Shown piece by piece: positions 26,066 through 35,825 of a stretch of DNA of 64,000 nucleotides. This DNA is from Myxococcota bacterium (GTDB lineage Bacteria > Myxococcota > B64-G9). The DNA is taken from positions 62,001 to 126,000 of the forward strand of contig JAKLGA010000015.1 of NCBI GenBank assembly GCA_022710975.1, read 5' to 3'. Each line of letters starts with the position of its first letter. Position 1 is the first letter of the stretch. The notes under the pieces are model-generated. The model did no database searches, was not told the DNA's origin, and was given only the letters and a program-made list of their open reading frames with translations. The position numbers were made by a program, and so were the translations under genes.

Positions 26066-28201
26066 TCAGCGGTGGGGCGGGGCGGGCGGTCGCCGGGTGT
26101 CGCGCCGCAGCCCGTCGCGCTGGCGGCAGCCCTCCTGATCGCCGAGCAGGCAGCCCTCGTGGAGGCGGTCCCTGGCGCGCGCGCGGTCCACGGGCACGCC
26201 GCGGCCCTCCAGGTGGAGCTGGCCGAGCAGCGTGCAGCAGGCGGCCGCGCCGCCGTCGCAGGCCATCTGCACCACCCCGGCGCGCAGCTCCTCGGGCAGG
26301 TCGGGCTCGGCCCGGCCGAGCGCCGCGGCCAGGCCGCAGCAGGCCTCGGCGTCGCCTTGCTCGCACGCGTCCCCCAGCAGCCCGAGCGGCAGGTGGGGGT
26401 CCAGGGCGGCGCCGCCGGCCCCGGACAGCAGCAGCGTGGCCAGCTTGCGGCAGGCGCTGGGCTCGCCCCCCTGGCAGGCGCTCTGGTACAAGCCGGCCGC
26501 GCGCACCGGTTCGCTGGCCTGCAGCCCGTCGCCCAGCGCCTCGCAGGCCGGCCAGGCGCGCACGTCGCACGCGAGCTGCAGCCGTTGCCGGCCGGCCGCC
26601 GGCCCGGAGCCCTGGATGCGGCCGCTCTCGGTCAGGCGCCACAGCTCCAGGCAGGCCGCGGGCACCAGCCGGCCGCAGGCCCGCTCCAGCAGCTCGACCC
26701 CGGCGGTCAGGCCGGGCGAGGAGCCGGCGGGCGCCTCGCGCACCCGCTGCAGCCCGAGCTCCAGGCAACCCACGGGCTCCCCGGCCTGGCAGGACCGCTC
26801 GAACAGCGCCGCGGCCCTCGCGTCGTCCATGTCCAGCCCGAGCCCGGCCTGGATCATCCGCCCCAGCCGCACGCAGGCCCGGGTGGAGCCGCCCTGGCAG
26901 GCGCGCTCGCGGAGCGAGGCCAGCTCCACGCAGCCCGCAGTGGTGAAGACCCCCGGCCCGATCTCGCAGGCCCGCTGGAGCACCTCCAGCGCCCGGCGCT
27001 CGTCGCGGGGCAGCCCGCGGCCCTGGACCAGCCAGCTCCCGAGCAGCCCGCAGGCGGCCTGATCCTCCCGGGCGCAAGCCGCCTCCAGCCAGGCGGCGGC
27101 CTGTGCGTCCGACACCCCTGGCAGGCGTCGCTCGGCCTGGGCCCAGGCGAGCTCCAGGCAGGCGGCGGCGTGCCCGCCCTCGCAGGCCGTCCGGCGCAGC
27201 GCCTGGGCGCGCAGCGGGGCCGCCCGCTGCAGGGCGCCCGCGGCCGCGGCGCAGGCCTCGGGCTGTCCGCCCGCGCAGGCGCGCTCGAGCAGCGTGAGCC
27301 CCTCGGCCGCCTTGGGTGGCTGGGAGAGCAGCGCCGCGCCCAGCCGGGCGCAGCCGGTCAGATCCCCACCCTGGCAACCCTGGCGCTCGAGCGCCTCGAT
27401 GCGCGCGCGCGCCGGGCCGACCGTGGCCGGGTCGGCCGAGAGCAGCGCCGCCAGGCGCGTGCAGGCCCAGGCCCGGCCGCGCTCGCACAGCAGCGCCACC
27501 CCGGGCCGCTCCAGGGCCTCCAGCCAGCGGGCGAGCGGTGGGAAGGCGCGGGCGGCGCTCGCCAGCGGCGGGGCCAGCGCCTGGCAGGCCTGCCCGTGGC
27601 CGAGGCGGCAGGCGCGCGCCTCCATGAAGGCCGCCAGCAGCCTGGAGCGCACCACGCCGCCGCCGTCACGGTAGCGCAGCGCCAGCGCGTGGCAGCTCGG
27701 GCCGAAGCCGGAGCGGCAGGTGCGGATCTGGAGCTCCAGCGAGGCGGCCGGCGCGGCGCGGCCGCCCGGCGCGGACTGGAGGGCACCGGCCAGATCGTGG
27801 CACGCGGCCAGGTGGCCGGCGCGGCAGGCCTCCTCGAAGGCGGTGCGCGCGGCGGGCCACTCGCCGTGGCGCGCGAGCGCGATCCGCCCCTGGGCCCAGC
27901 GACCGGCCGGTGCGCCGGCCACCACCGCCAGGCGGGCCGCCTCCTCGGCCTCCTCCCAGCGCCCGAGCAGCTGGAGCGCCAGCGAGTGGGCCGCGCAGGC
28001 CACGCCGTCGCCGGCCTGGCAGGCCGAGGCCAGCCCGCCCTCCAGCGCTCTGGCTGCGGCCGCGCCCTCGTCCAGCAACCGCAGCACCGCCTCCTCGGCC
28101 GGGGCGGGGGCCGCCGCCGGCCGGGCCGCGGCCGGTCCGCGGGCGGGCGGCGGCGCGGGGGCGGCCAGCAGCGCGAGCGCGAGCAAACACGGGAGCGTCA
28201 T
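26066..28201 (-). CDS. Secreted Cys-rich Sel1/TPR-like repeat protein
   Basis: A 711-residue protein with an N-terminal signal peptide (MTLPCLLALALLAAPAPPP) and an Ala/Pro-rich linker. About fifteen repeats of ~36 residues follow, each with a pair of cysteines in patterns like ACxxGxxxACxxLA, as in Sel1/Hcp-like solenoids, where the cysteines staple helix pairs. Examples are ACEQGDAEACCGLA and ACDGGAAACCTLLGQ. Such proteins act as extracytoplasmic scaffolds; no catalytic motif is seen. The gene is divergent from the MFS gene across 65 bp, a region with 7-bp inverted arms (28214-28220, 28248-28254) that could be an operator. Confidence 0.82.
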   Translation of the reverse strand: MTLPCLLALALLAAPAPPPARGPAAARPAAAPAPAEEAVLRLLDEGAAAARALEGGLASACQAGDGVACAAHSLALQLLGRWEEAEEAARLAVVAGAPAGRWAQGRIALARHGEWPAARTAFEEACRAGHLAACHDLAGALQSAPGGRAAPAASLELQIRTCRSGFGPSCHALALRYRDGGGVVRSRLLAAFMEARACRLGHGQACQALAPPLASAARAFPPLARWLEALERPGVALLCERGRAWACTRLAALLSADPATVGPARARIEALERQGCQGGDLTGCARLGAALLSQPPKAAEGLTLLERACAGGQPEACAAAAGALQRAAPLRAQALRRTACEGGHAAACLELAWAQAERRLPGVSDAQAAAWLEAACAREDQAACGLLGSWLVQGRGLPRDERRALEVLQRACEIGPGVFTTAGCVELASLRERACQGGSTRACVRLGRMIQAGLGLDMDDARAAALFERSCQAGEPVGCLELGLQRVREAPAGSSPGLTAGVELLERACGRLVPAACLELWRLTESGRIQGSGPAAGRQRLQLACDVRAWPACEALGDGLQASEPVRAAGLYQSACQGGEPSACRKLATLLLSGAGGAALDPHLPLGLLGDACEQGDAEACCGLAAALGRAEPDLPEELRAGVVQMACDGGAAACCTLLGQLHLEGRGVPVDRARARDRLHEGCLLGDQEGCRQRDGLRRDTRRPPAPPHR

Positions 28202-28266
28202 GCCTTCTCACTAACCCCGCGGGCGCTCCCTTGCAAGCGCGCGCGCTGCGGGGTACTTGAGGGGCC

Positions 28267-29553
28267 ATGGCGATCCCCCCCGAGCCCGCGCCTCGCGCGC
28301 CCAGCGGCTGGCTGTTCGTGCCCAGCCTGTACTTCGCCGAGGGGCTGCCCTACACCGTGGTGAATCTGGTGTCCGTGCCCATGCTGAAGGGGCTGGGCGC
28401 CTCGAACGAGGCCATCGGGCTGACCAGCCTGCTCTACCTGCCCTGGGCGCTGAAGGGGATGTGGGGGCCGCTGGTGGATCGCTACGGCACCCGGCGGGGC
28501 TGGATCGTGGGGAGCCAGGCCGGGCTGGCCGCGTTGCTCGGGCTGCTCGCGCTGGCCCTGCTGGGGCCCGCGCCGAGCCTGCTGGCGGTGGCCTGCTTCG
28601 CCGTGCTGGCGGTGGCCTCGGCCACCCACGACATCGCCGTGGACGGCTACTACCTCGAGGCCCTGGACCCCAGGCGCCAGACGCTGTTCGTCGGGGTGCG
28701 CGGGGCGGCCTACAAGGTCGCCTGGCTGGCCGGCCAGGGCGGCCTGGTGTACCTGGCCGGAGCGCTGGCGGCCGCGGGGCTGCTCGGGCTCGAGGCCGCC
28801 TGGGCCGCCGCCTTCGGGCTGGCCGCGCTGGTGTTCGCCGGGCTGGCCGGATACCACGCGGTCGCGCTCCCGCGCCTGGGCGCCGGGGCGGCCGCCGGGG
28901 GCGGGCCGGCGCAGGGGCTCGGGCGGAGCTTCGCGGCCGCCTTCCGCACCTACCTCGAGCTGCCGCGGGTGGGCTGGCTGGTGGCCTTCATCCTGCTCTT
29001 CCGCCTGGGCGACGCCTTCATGCTCAAGATGGCCCAGCCCTTCCTCATGGACGCGCCCGAGCTGGGCGGGCTGGGGATGAGCACCGAGCAGATCGGGCTG
29101 CTGTACGGGACGGTGGGCACGCTGTTCTCGCTGGCCGGCGGGCTGCTGGGCGGCTGGCTCATCGCCCACGGGGGGCTCAGGCGCTGGATGTTGCCGCTGG
29201 CGCTGACCCAGGCGGCCTTCATCCTGCTCTACTTCTGGCTGGCCTGGGCGCGGCCTGGGCTGCTGGGGGTCGCCCTGGTCAACGCGGTCGAGCAGCTCGC
29301 CTATGGCCTGGGCGTCTCGGCCTACACGGTGGTGCTGTTCCGCGCGGTGCGGCCCGAGCACCGCGCGGCCCACTACGCCATCACCACCAGCCTGATGGCC
29401 GCGGGCATGATGCTGCCGGGGGCGCTCAGCGGCTACCTGGCCGCGGCCTTCGGCTACCGGGGCTTCTTCCTGGCCTGCGCCGCGCTGTCCTTGCCCGGGC
29501 TGCTGCTGCTCCTGCGGGTGCCCTACCGCGAGGAGCCCGCGCCCGGGGCTTGA
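28267..29553 (+). CDS. MFS permease, AmpG/PAT-like
   Basis: A 428-residue inner-membrane protein with about twelve hydrophobic segments. The N-terminal region (SLYFAEGLPYTVVNL, LPWALKGMWGPLVDRYG) matches the AmpG/acetyl-CoA-transporter branch of the major facilitator superfamily, in which AmpG imports anhydromuropeptides. Position 43 bp upstream of the alpha-glucan genes raises the alternative of a sugar or maltodextrin importer completing that locus. The sequence alone does not decide between these. Confidence 0.85.
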   Translation: MAIPPEPAPRAPSGWLFVPSLYFAEGLPYTVVNLVSVPMLKGLGASNEAIGLTSLLYLPWALKGMWGPLVDRYGTRRGWIVGSQAGLAALLGLLALALLGPAPSLLAVACFAVLAVASATHDIAVDGYYLEALDPRRQTLFVGVRGAAYKVAWLAGQGGLVYLAGALAAAGLLGLEAAWAAAFGLAALVFAGLAGYHAVALPRLGAGAAAGGGPAQGLGRSFAAAFRTYLELPRVGWLVAFILLFRLGDAFMLKMAQPFLMDAPELGGLGMSTEQIGLLYGTVGTLFSLAGGLLGGWLIAHGGLRRWMLPLALTQAAFILLYFWLAWARPGLLGVALVNAVEQLAYGLGVSAYTVVLFRAVRPEHRAAHYAITTSLMAAGMMLPGALSGYLAAAFGYRGFFLACAALSLPGLLLLLRVPYREEPAPGA

Positions 29554-29596
29554 TCCTTTCCCGGCGACACCCCAACATGCGGCCTGGAGGTGCGCG

Positions 29597-32500
29597 ATGA
29601 AGCACGCTGGCGCGTGGCTCGTGCTCGTGGGGGCGTTCGCGGCGACCGGCTGCAGCGGGGGCGGTCAGGACGTGTGCGCCGGGGTCGACTGCTCGCTCCA
29701 CGGCCGCTGCGTGGTGGTGGAGGGCGAGCCGCGCTGCGACTGCGACGCGGGCTACCTGGCGCTGGGCCTGGTGTGCCACCCGGACTGGTGCCGGGCGCTC
29801 GCCTGCGAGCGGGGCAGCTGCGTGCAGAACACCTTCGAGGGCGAGTGCCAGTGCCTGGCCGGCTGGGGTGGGCTGCTGTGCGACACCTGCGCGGCGGATT
29901 ACCACCGCGAGAACGCCGACTGCGTGCCGGACGCCCCCTGCGACCAGGACGTCTGCGTCCACGGCCTCTGCCGCGTGGAGGCGGAGACCGAGGTGTGCGA
30001 CTGCGACGCGGGCTACGCCGGGCTGCTGTGCGACGGGTGCGCGGCGGGCTACCGGCCCGCGGGGCTGACCTGCGTACCGGACGGGGACGACCCCTGCCTG
30101 CCCAACCCGTGCGACCAGCCGAACCGCGGCCGCTGCCAGGACGACGGCCAGGGCGGGGCGGAGTGCCTGTGCGACCTCGGCCACCACGACGAGGCCGGGG
30201 CGTGCGTGCCGGACGTGGTCTGCGATCCGGCCAGCACCTGCGCGGGCCACGGGCAGTGCACCGGCGTGGGGCTGGCCTGCGACTGCGACGACGGCTACGC
30301 GGGTGAGCACTGCGACACCTGCGCCGGGGGCTACCACGACCAGGCCGGGGTGTGCGTGGCTGACGAGGTGTGCGATCCGCTCACCACCTGCGCGGGCCAC
30401 GGGGTGTGCACGGGCCTGGGGCTCGAGTGCGCCTGCGACCCGGGCTACGCGGGCGCCGGCTGCGACGCCTGCGCCGGGGGCTACCACCAGGAAGGCGGTG
30501 CGTGCGTGCCGGACGTGACCGAGTGGAGCGAGGGCCTGTTCGAGGTCGAGGCGGGCGGCCGGCACCTGGTGCTCAGCCTGCTCGAGCCGGGCGTGGTGCG
30601 GGTGCACTACCTGCTGGGCGCGGAGCCGGCCCCCGAGCGCGGCTGGACCTTCCTGCCCGAGCTGAGCTGGCCCACCGCGCCCATCACCCCGGAGGATCTG
30701 GGCGCGCACTGGCGCATCCGCACCGCGGAGCTCAGCGTGCTCGTCTCCAAGGCCGAGCTGGCCCTCGCCTTCCAGGATCCGGACGGCAACACGCTCAGCG
30801 AGGACGTGCCGGGCGGGGTGGCCGACGGCGGGCGCACCCTGGTCAAGGACCTGCTGCCCGACGAGCACTTCTTCGGCTTCGGGGAGAAGACCGGGGCGCT
30901 CGACAAGCGCGGCGCGTCCCTGGTGATGTGGAACACGGACGCGCTCGACGACGGCGATCCGCAGACCATCGACTGGGTCGATCCCCTCTACCAGTCCCAC
31001 CCGTTCTACGTGTCGCTGCGCGCGGGCCGGGCCAGCGGCCTGTACCTGGCCAGCACCTTCCGCACGGCCTTCGACCTGGGCGCGGCGAGCCCGGGCCAGC
31101 TCCGCCTGAGCACGGCCGGCGGCGACCTGGACTACGTGTTCCTGGCCGGGCCCAGCGTGGCCCGGGTGGTGGAGCGCTACACCGCGCTGGTCGGCCGGCC
31201 GTTCCTGCCGCCCCTGTGGACGCTCGGCTACCACCAGTGCCGCTGGAGCTACCACCCCGACTCGCAGGTGCGCCAGATCGCCAGCGAGTTCCGCACCCGC
31301 GCCATCCCGGCCGACGGCCTGTGGCTGGACATCGACTACATGGACGGCTTCCGCTCGTTCACCTGGAGCCCGACCGAGTTCCCCGATCCGCCGGGCCTGC
31401 TGTCCGATCTCGAGGCCCAGGGCTTCAAGACGACGGTGATCATCGATCCGGGCATCAAGCACCAGCCGGGCGGCGGCTACACCGTGTACGACACGGGCGT
31501 GGCGGGCGCTCACTTCGTGCAGGCCGCGGCCGGGGGCGACTTCGTGGGCGAGGTGTGGCCCGGGGACGCGGTCTTCCCCGACTTCACGCGTGTGGCCACC
31601 CGCGCCTGGTGGGAGGGCTGGGTGGCCAGCCTGCTGGCCACCGGCGTGCGCGGGGTGTGGATCGACATGAACGAGCCCACCACCTTCACCGGGCAGTTCC
31701 CGCTGGACAGCCTGTTCGACGGCGAGGGGGTGCCCACCGATCACCGCGAGGCGCGCAACGTCTACGCGCTGCTCATGGCCCGGGCCACCCAGGCCGGCAT
31801 GCTGCAGGCCGAGCCCGACCGGCGGCCCTTCGTGCTGACCCGGGCCGGCTTCTCGGGCGTGCAGCGCCACTCCTCCGTGTGGACCGGGGACGCTCACTCG
31901 ACCTGGGAGCACCTGGCCCAGCAGCCGGCCATGCTGGCCAACCTGGGGCTGTCGGGCGTGGCGCTGGTCGGCTCGGACGTGGGCGGCTTCACCGGCAATC
32001 CGGGCGCGGAGCTGTACACCCGCTGGCTGGCGCTGGGGGCGATCTCGCCCTTCTTCCGCGGCCACGTGCAGACCGGCGTGCCCGGCCACGAGCCGTGGGC
32101 CTTCGGCGCGGAGATCGAGGGCTGGGCCAAGGCGCTGATCGAGACGCGCTACCAGCTGCTGCCCTACTTCTACGCCCTCATGCGCCAGGCGGCCGACACC
32201 GGCGCGCCGGTGCTCCGGCCGCTGCTGTACGAGTTCCAGGACGATCCGGCCACCTACGCGCGGGACGCCGACGTGCTGATCGGCCCGTTCCTGCTGGCCG
32301 CGCCGGTGGTGACCCTGGGCGCCACCAGCCGGGACGTGTACCTGCCCGCGGGCGCCTGGATGGACTACGCGAGCGGCGCGGTCTGGACGGGTGGCGCCCT
32401 GGCCACCCTCGCGGCCCCGCTGGGCGGGCTGCCGCTGCTGGTGCGGGCCAACGGTGTCCTGCCCATGTGGCCGCTCATGCAGTACGTGGGCGAGCGCGCG

Positions 32501-33232
32501 GCCGACCCGCTGTACCTCGACCTCTTCCCGGTGAACGGGCAGCCGGCCCAGGCCTTCGCCGTCTACCTGGACGACGGCGAGAGCCTGGCCTACCAGCAGG
32601 GCGCCTTCCACCGCTTCCAGGCCGCGCTGGCCTGCGACGCGACCGGCGCCAGCCTGACGCTCGGCGCGCCCGAGGGCAGCTTCACCCCCGCGCACCAGCA
32701 CCTGTGGGTGCGGGCGCACGGCGTCGGCGCGCTGCCCACCGGCGTCAGCCTGGACGGCGACCCGCTCACCGCGCGGGCCCTGGTCTCCGACCTCGACACC
32801 CAGGACGGCTGGGCTTACGACCCCGCGGCCAAGGTGCTGCACGCGCGCTTCCCGCGGCCTGCCGCCGCGGCCGCGGTGCGCCTCACGTACGACACCGCCC
32901 CCATCGAGCCCGGCATCGACGTGACCTTCCAGGTGGCGCTGCCGGCCGCCACGCCGGCGGGCGATCCCATCGCGCTCGCCAAGAGCCCGGAGTGGAACCC
33001 GGCCGCGCCGGTGATGACCCGCGACGGCCTCTCGGCCAGCGTCACCGTGCGGCTGCTGCCCGGCGTCGTGGTGCAGTACAAGTACACGCGCGGGAGCTGG
33101 GCCACGGTCGAGAAGGCCGCCGGCTGCCAGGAGCGCCAGAACCGCCAGGTCACCGTGGCGGACGACGGCAGCGGCTCGATGACCGTCGACGACAGTGTGG
33201 TCATGTGGGCCGACGACGCGACCTGCAAGTGA
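29597..33232 (+). CDS. Surface lipoprotein alpha-glucosidase: EGF-like repeats, GH31, CBM20-like
   Basis: A 1211-residue lipoprotein (AATGC lipobox, Cys19). Residues ~30-305 hold about seven EGF-like modules (CDCDAGYAGLLCDGCAAGY-type). A glycoside hydrolase family 31 domain spans ~310-1080, with the nucleophile in WIDMNEPT (Asp690), the acid/base region SVWTGDAHSTWEHL (Asp765) and GSDVGGFTGNPG. The last ~110 residues resemble a CBM20 starch-binding module (VTFQVALPAATPAGD, QYKYTRGSWATVEKA). It is predicted to cleave alpha-glucosidic bonds of starch fragments at the cell surface. It heads a compact operon with two GH13 proteins and a porin; the next start overlaps its stop (GTGA). EGF modules on a bacterial GH31 are uncommon outside Myxococcota-like genomes. 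Confidence 0.9.
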   Translation: MKHAGAWLVLVGAFAATGCSGGGQDVCAGVDCSLHGRCVVVEGEPRCDCDAGYLALGLVCHPDWCRALACERGSCVQNTFEGECQCLAGWGGLLCDTCAADYHRENADCVPDAPCDQDVCVHGLCRVEAETEVCDCDAGYAGLLCDGCAAGYRPAGLTCVPDGDDPCLPNPCDQPNRGRCQDDGQGGAECLCDLGHHDEAGACVPDVVCDPASTCAGHGQCTGVGLACDCDDGYAGEHCDTCAGGYHDQAGVCVADEVCDPLTTCAGHGVCTGLGLECACDPGYAGAGCDACAGGYHQEGGACVPDVTEWSEGLFEVEAGGRHLVLSLLEPGVVRVHYLLGAEPAPERGWTFLPELSWPTAPITPEDLGAHWRIRTAELSVLVSKAELALAFQDPDGNTLSEDVPGGVADGGRTLVKDLLPDEHFFGFGEKTGALDKRGASLVMWNTDALDDGDPQTIDWVDPLYQSHPFYVSLRAGRASGLYLASTFRTAFDLGAASPGQLRLSTAGGDLDYVFLAGPSVARVVERYTALVGRPFLPPLWTLGYHQCRWSYHPDSQVRQIASEFRTRAIPADGLWLDIDYMDGFRSFTWSPTEFPDPPGLLSDLEAQGFKTTVIIDPGIKHQPGGGYTVYDTGVAGAHFVQAAAGGDFVGEVWPGDAVFPDFTRVATRAWWEGWVASLLATGVRGVWIDMNEPTTFTGQFPLDSLFDGEGVPTDHREARNVYALLMARATQAGMLQAEPDRRPFVLTRAGFSGVQRHSSVWTGDAHSTWEHLAQQPAMLANLGLSGVALVGSDVGGFTGNPGAELYTRWLALGAISPFFRGHVQTGVPGHEPWAFGAEIEGWAKALIETRYQLLPYFYALMRQAADTGAPVLRPLLYEFQDDPATYARDADVLIGPFLLAAPVVTLGATSRDVYLPAGAWMDYASGAVWTGGALATLAAPLGGLPLLVRANGVLPMWPLMQYVGERAADPLYLDLFPVNGQPAQAFAVYLDDGESLAYQQGAFHRFQAALACDATGASLTLGAPEGSFTPAHQHLWVRAHGVGALPTGVSLDGDPLTARALVSDLDTQDGWAYDPAAKVLHARFPRPAAAAAVRLTYDTAPIEPGIDVTFQVALPAATPAGDPIALAKSPEWNPAAPVMTRDGLSASVTVRLLPGVVVQYKYTRGSWATVEKAAGCQERQNRQVTVADDGSGSMTVDDSVVMWADDATCK

Positions 33233-35421
33233 GCGGGGCGGGGGCCGAGGCGCACTTGGGCATCCGACGGCACACGCGCGCGTGGGGGCGCGTCGTCCTG
33301 GCGCTGGCCACGCTCGCGCCGGCCGCAGGCTGTGGGCAGGCCGGCGCGCCCGCGCCCGGGCGGGAGCGGGACTGCCGGCCGACGCTGTTCCACCGGGCCG
33401 TGGGCAGCCCCGGGCGGGTGGCCCTGGTGGGCGACTTCAACCTGTGGGATCCGCAGGCCACGCCGCTGGCCGATCCGGACGGGGACGGGGTGTACGCGCT
33501 CCGGCCCGCGCTCGCGCCGGGCTGGCACCAGTACCGGCTGTGGCAGGACGGGCAGACCTTCCTGGATCCCTGGAACCCGCTGACGCTGTTCGACGCGCAG
33601 GGCCAGGAGAACTCGGCCGTCGAGGTCGCGGACTGCGGCCGGCCGGCCTTCGAGCTCGCGCGCCTCGAGGCCTCGCCCGCCGGGGACCTCGACCTGGAGG
33701 TCGGCTTCCTGCGGGCCCGCGGCGGGCCGGGCCTGGATCCCTCGCGCTGCCAGCTCGCCCTGGACGGCGCGTCGCAGGCCTGGACGGTCGGCCCGGCCGG
33801 GGACGGCCTGGTGGCCGGGCTCACCGGGCTCGCGCCCGGCAAGCACCGCCTGACCCTCCAGGGCGCGGACCTCGACGGGGCCGAGGCCGAGCCGCTCGCG
33901 CTGCCCTTCTGGGTGGAGCCCGAGCCCTTCGACTGGCGGGGGGCCCTCGTCTACCAGGTCATGGTGGATCGCTTCGCGCGCGCGGACGGCGGCGCGCTGG
34001 ACGGGGCTGCCGGCATCTCCTTCCGCCACGGCGGGGAGCTCGGCGGCGTGACCCGGTTGCTGCGGGAGGGGTACTTCGAGGCGCTGGGCGTCTCGGCCCT
34101 GTGGCTGTCGCCGCTCAACGACAACCCCGAGGACGCGGAGATCGGCCGGGACGGCTTCCCGGCCCAGGGCTACCACGGCTACTGGCCGGCCGACCCGGCC
34201 GCCGTGGAGCCGGCCTTCGGCGGCGAGGCCGCGCTCGAGGAGTTGGTGGCGGAGGCCCACGCGCGCGGGCTGCGGGTGCTGCTCGACGTGGTGCCCAACC
34301 ACGTGCACCGCAGCCACCCCTACGCCCGCGAGCACGCGGGCCCGGCCTGGTTCAACCACCCGCAGGGCGACTGCATCTGCGGCACGAGCTGCCCCTGGGC
34401 GGAGTTCATCGAGAGCTGCTGGTTCGACCCCTTCCTGCCCGATCTGCGCTTCGAGAACCCCGAGGTGGTCGCGCGGCAGGTCGAGGACCTGTGGACCTGG
34501 CTCGAGCGCTTCGACCTGGACGGGCTGCGGCTGGACGCGGTGCCCATGATGCCGCGCCTGCTCACCCGCCACCTGCGCGCCCGGGTGCGCGGCCTGGAGG
34601 GCGGCGGGGCGCCCGTCCACCTGCTGGGCGAGTGCTACACCGGCCGGGGCGGCCAGGACGTGATCCGCTACTACCTCGGGCCCCACGGGCTGGACGGGCT
34701 GTTCGACTTCCCGGTCATGTGGGCGCTGCGCGCGGCGCTGCGCGGCCAGATCGGCCTCGACGAGCTGGAGGCCGAGGTCGAGCGCAGCCAGGCTGCCTGG
34801 GCGGGCTCGGGCGCGGTCATGGCGCCCATCGCGGGCAACCACGACGTGGCCCGCCTGCTGTCCGAGCTCAACGGCGACGCGGTCTGGGATCCGCGCGGCC
34901 AGCCGCCCCCGGCGCCCGAGCGTGACGAGCCCTACGCGCTGGCCCGGCTGGCGTTCGCCTTCCTGCTGACCCAGCCCGGGGCGCCGGTCGTGTACCAGGG
35001 CGACGAGTACGGCCAGCCGGGCGCCGGCGATCCGGACAACCGGCGCGACCTGCGCTTCGGCGCCGAGCTGTCGGCCCGCGAGGCGGATCTCCTGGAGGCG
35101 GTGCGCGCGCTCGGCCGGGCCCGGCGCTGCAGCCCGGCGCTCCGGCGCGGGGAGCGCGCGGCGCTGCTTTCCAGCGCGGAGCTGTTGGCGTATGGTAGGC
35201 ACGCCGGAGACGGCCGGCCGGCCCTGGTGGTGCTCCACCTGGGCGCGGAGGCGCGCACGCTCGAGCTCGGCCTGCCCGCGGGCTGGGCGCTGGAGGAGGG
35301 GGCGCGCTTCCAGGACGTGCTGGGCGCGCCGGTGACGACCGAGGGGCGCTGGGTGCGGCTCGAGCTCCAGCCCCGCTCGGCCGCGGTGCTGCTTGTGGAC
35401 CCGGCCTGCGTCGGGAGGTGA
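33229..35421 (+). CDS. GH13 alpha-amylase/pullulanase-like lipoprotein with CBM48-type N-terminal module
   Basis: GTG 33229 overlaps the preceding stop and gives 730 residues; TTG 33256 would give a neater signal peptide. The signal ends APAAGC, so it is probably a lipoprotein. Residues ~50-130 look like a CBM48/isoamylase N-terminal fold (VALVGDFNLWDP). The GH13 barrel follows (~245-650): YQVMVDRFA, DVVPNHV, nucleophile GLRLDAV (Asp436), acid/base LLGECY (Glu468) and AGNHDVARL (Asp539), so all three catalytic acids are present. A C-terminal beta domain ends at VGR. It should act on alpha-1,4/1,6-glucans or cyclic dextrins, together with its neighbours. Confidence 0.9.
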   Translation: MSGAGAEAHLGIRRHTRAWGRVVLALATLAPAAGCGQAGAPAPGRERDCRPTLFHRAVGSPGRVALVGDFNLWDPQATPLADPDGDGVYALRPALAPGWHQYRLWQDGQTFLDPWNPLTLFDAQGQENSAVEVADCGRPAFELARLEASPAGDLDLEVGFLRARGGPGLDPSRCQLALDGASQAWTVGPAGDGLVAGLTGLAPGKHRLTLQGADLDGAEAEPLALPFWVEPEPFDWRGALVYQVMVDRFARADGGALDGAAGISFRHGGELGGVTRLLREGYFEALGVSALWLSPLNDNPEDAEIGRDGFPAQGYHGYWPADPAAVEPAFGGEAALEELVAEAHARGLRVLLDVVPNHVHRSHPYAREHAGPAWFNHPQGDCICGTSCPWAEFIESCWFDPFLPDLRFENPEVVARQVEDLWTWLERFDLDGLRLDAVPMMPRLLTRHLRARVRGLEGGGAPVHLLGECYTGRGGQDVIRYYLGPHGLDGLFDFPVMWALRAALRGQIGLDELEAEVERSQAAWAGSGAVMAPIAGNHDVARLLSELNGDAVWDPRGQPPPAPERDEPYALARLAFAFLLTQPGAPVVYQGDEYGQPGAGDPDNRRDLRFGAELSAREADLLEAVRALGRARRCSPALRRGERAALLSSAELLAYGRHAGDGRPALVVLHLGAEARTLELGLPAGWALEEGARFQDVLGAPVTTEGRWVRLELQPRSAAVLLVDPACVGR

Positions 35422-35425
35422 GGCG

Positions 35426-35806
35426 ATGAGGCTGCGATTCTGCCTGGGGCTCGGCGTGGCCCTGCTGCTCGGGCTCGCCGCGGGCTGCGGCGGGGCGGGC
35501 GACGACCGGCGCGACGCGGGCTGGGACGACGACCTGGACATCTTCCCGCCCGACTTCTGGGATCCGGGCGAGCGGCCGGCCACCCCGTGCGGCGACGGCG
35601 GCGACGGCGCGGCCTGCCAGGTCGACGGCCAGGACGGGCCGGCCACCGACTTCTGCCGGGACAGCCCGTGCGTGTACGGCACCTGCCGGGAGCGGGCCGA
35701 CGGGTTCTTCTGCGAGTGCGCCCCGGGCTACGCCGGCAGCCTGTGCGACGAGTGCGCCCCGGGCTACCACCCCGAGGGCCTGCGCTGCGTGTCCGACGCG
35801 CCCTAG
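35426..35806 (+). CDS. Small lipoprotein with one EGF-like module
   Basis: A 126-residue protein. The start at ATG 35426 is chosen for its clean lipoprotein signal (LLGLAAGC). An acidic, low-complexity spacer (DDDLDIFPPDFWD) follows, then a single EGF-like domain (CRDSPCVYGTCRERADGFFC, CAPGYAGSLCDECAPGYHP) like those in the GH31 protein two genes upstream. There is no enzymatic domain. Lying between an amylase and a porin gene, it may be a surface adaptor or glycan-handling accessory; that is inference. Confidence 0.78.
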   Translation: MRLRFCLGLGVALLLGLAAGCGGAGDDRRDAGWDDDLDIFPPDFWDPGERPATPCGDGGDGAACQVDGQDGPATDFCRDSPCVYGTCRERADGFFCECAPGYAGSLCDECAPGYHPEGLRCVSDAP

Positions 35807-35825
35807 GGCGCGTCGGGAGGAGGAC

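Noticed and set aside
28219-28235. Possible sigma-54 promoter before the MFS permease (TTGCA with GG 12 nt upstream)
   Set aside because: The -24 box reads CGGGCG rather than TGGCAC; only the GG and the TTGC agree.
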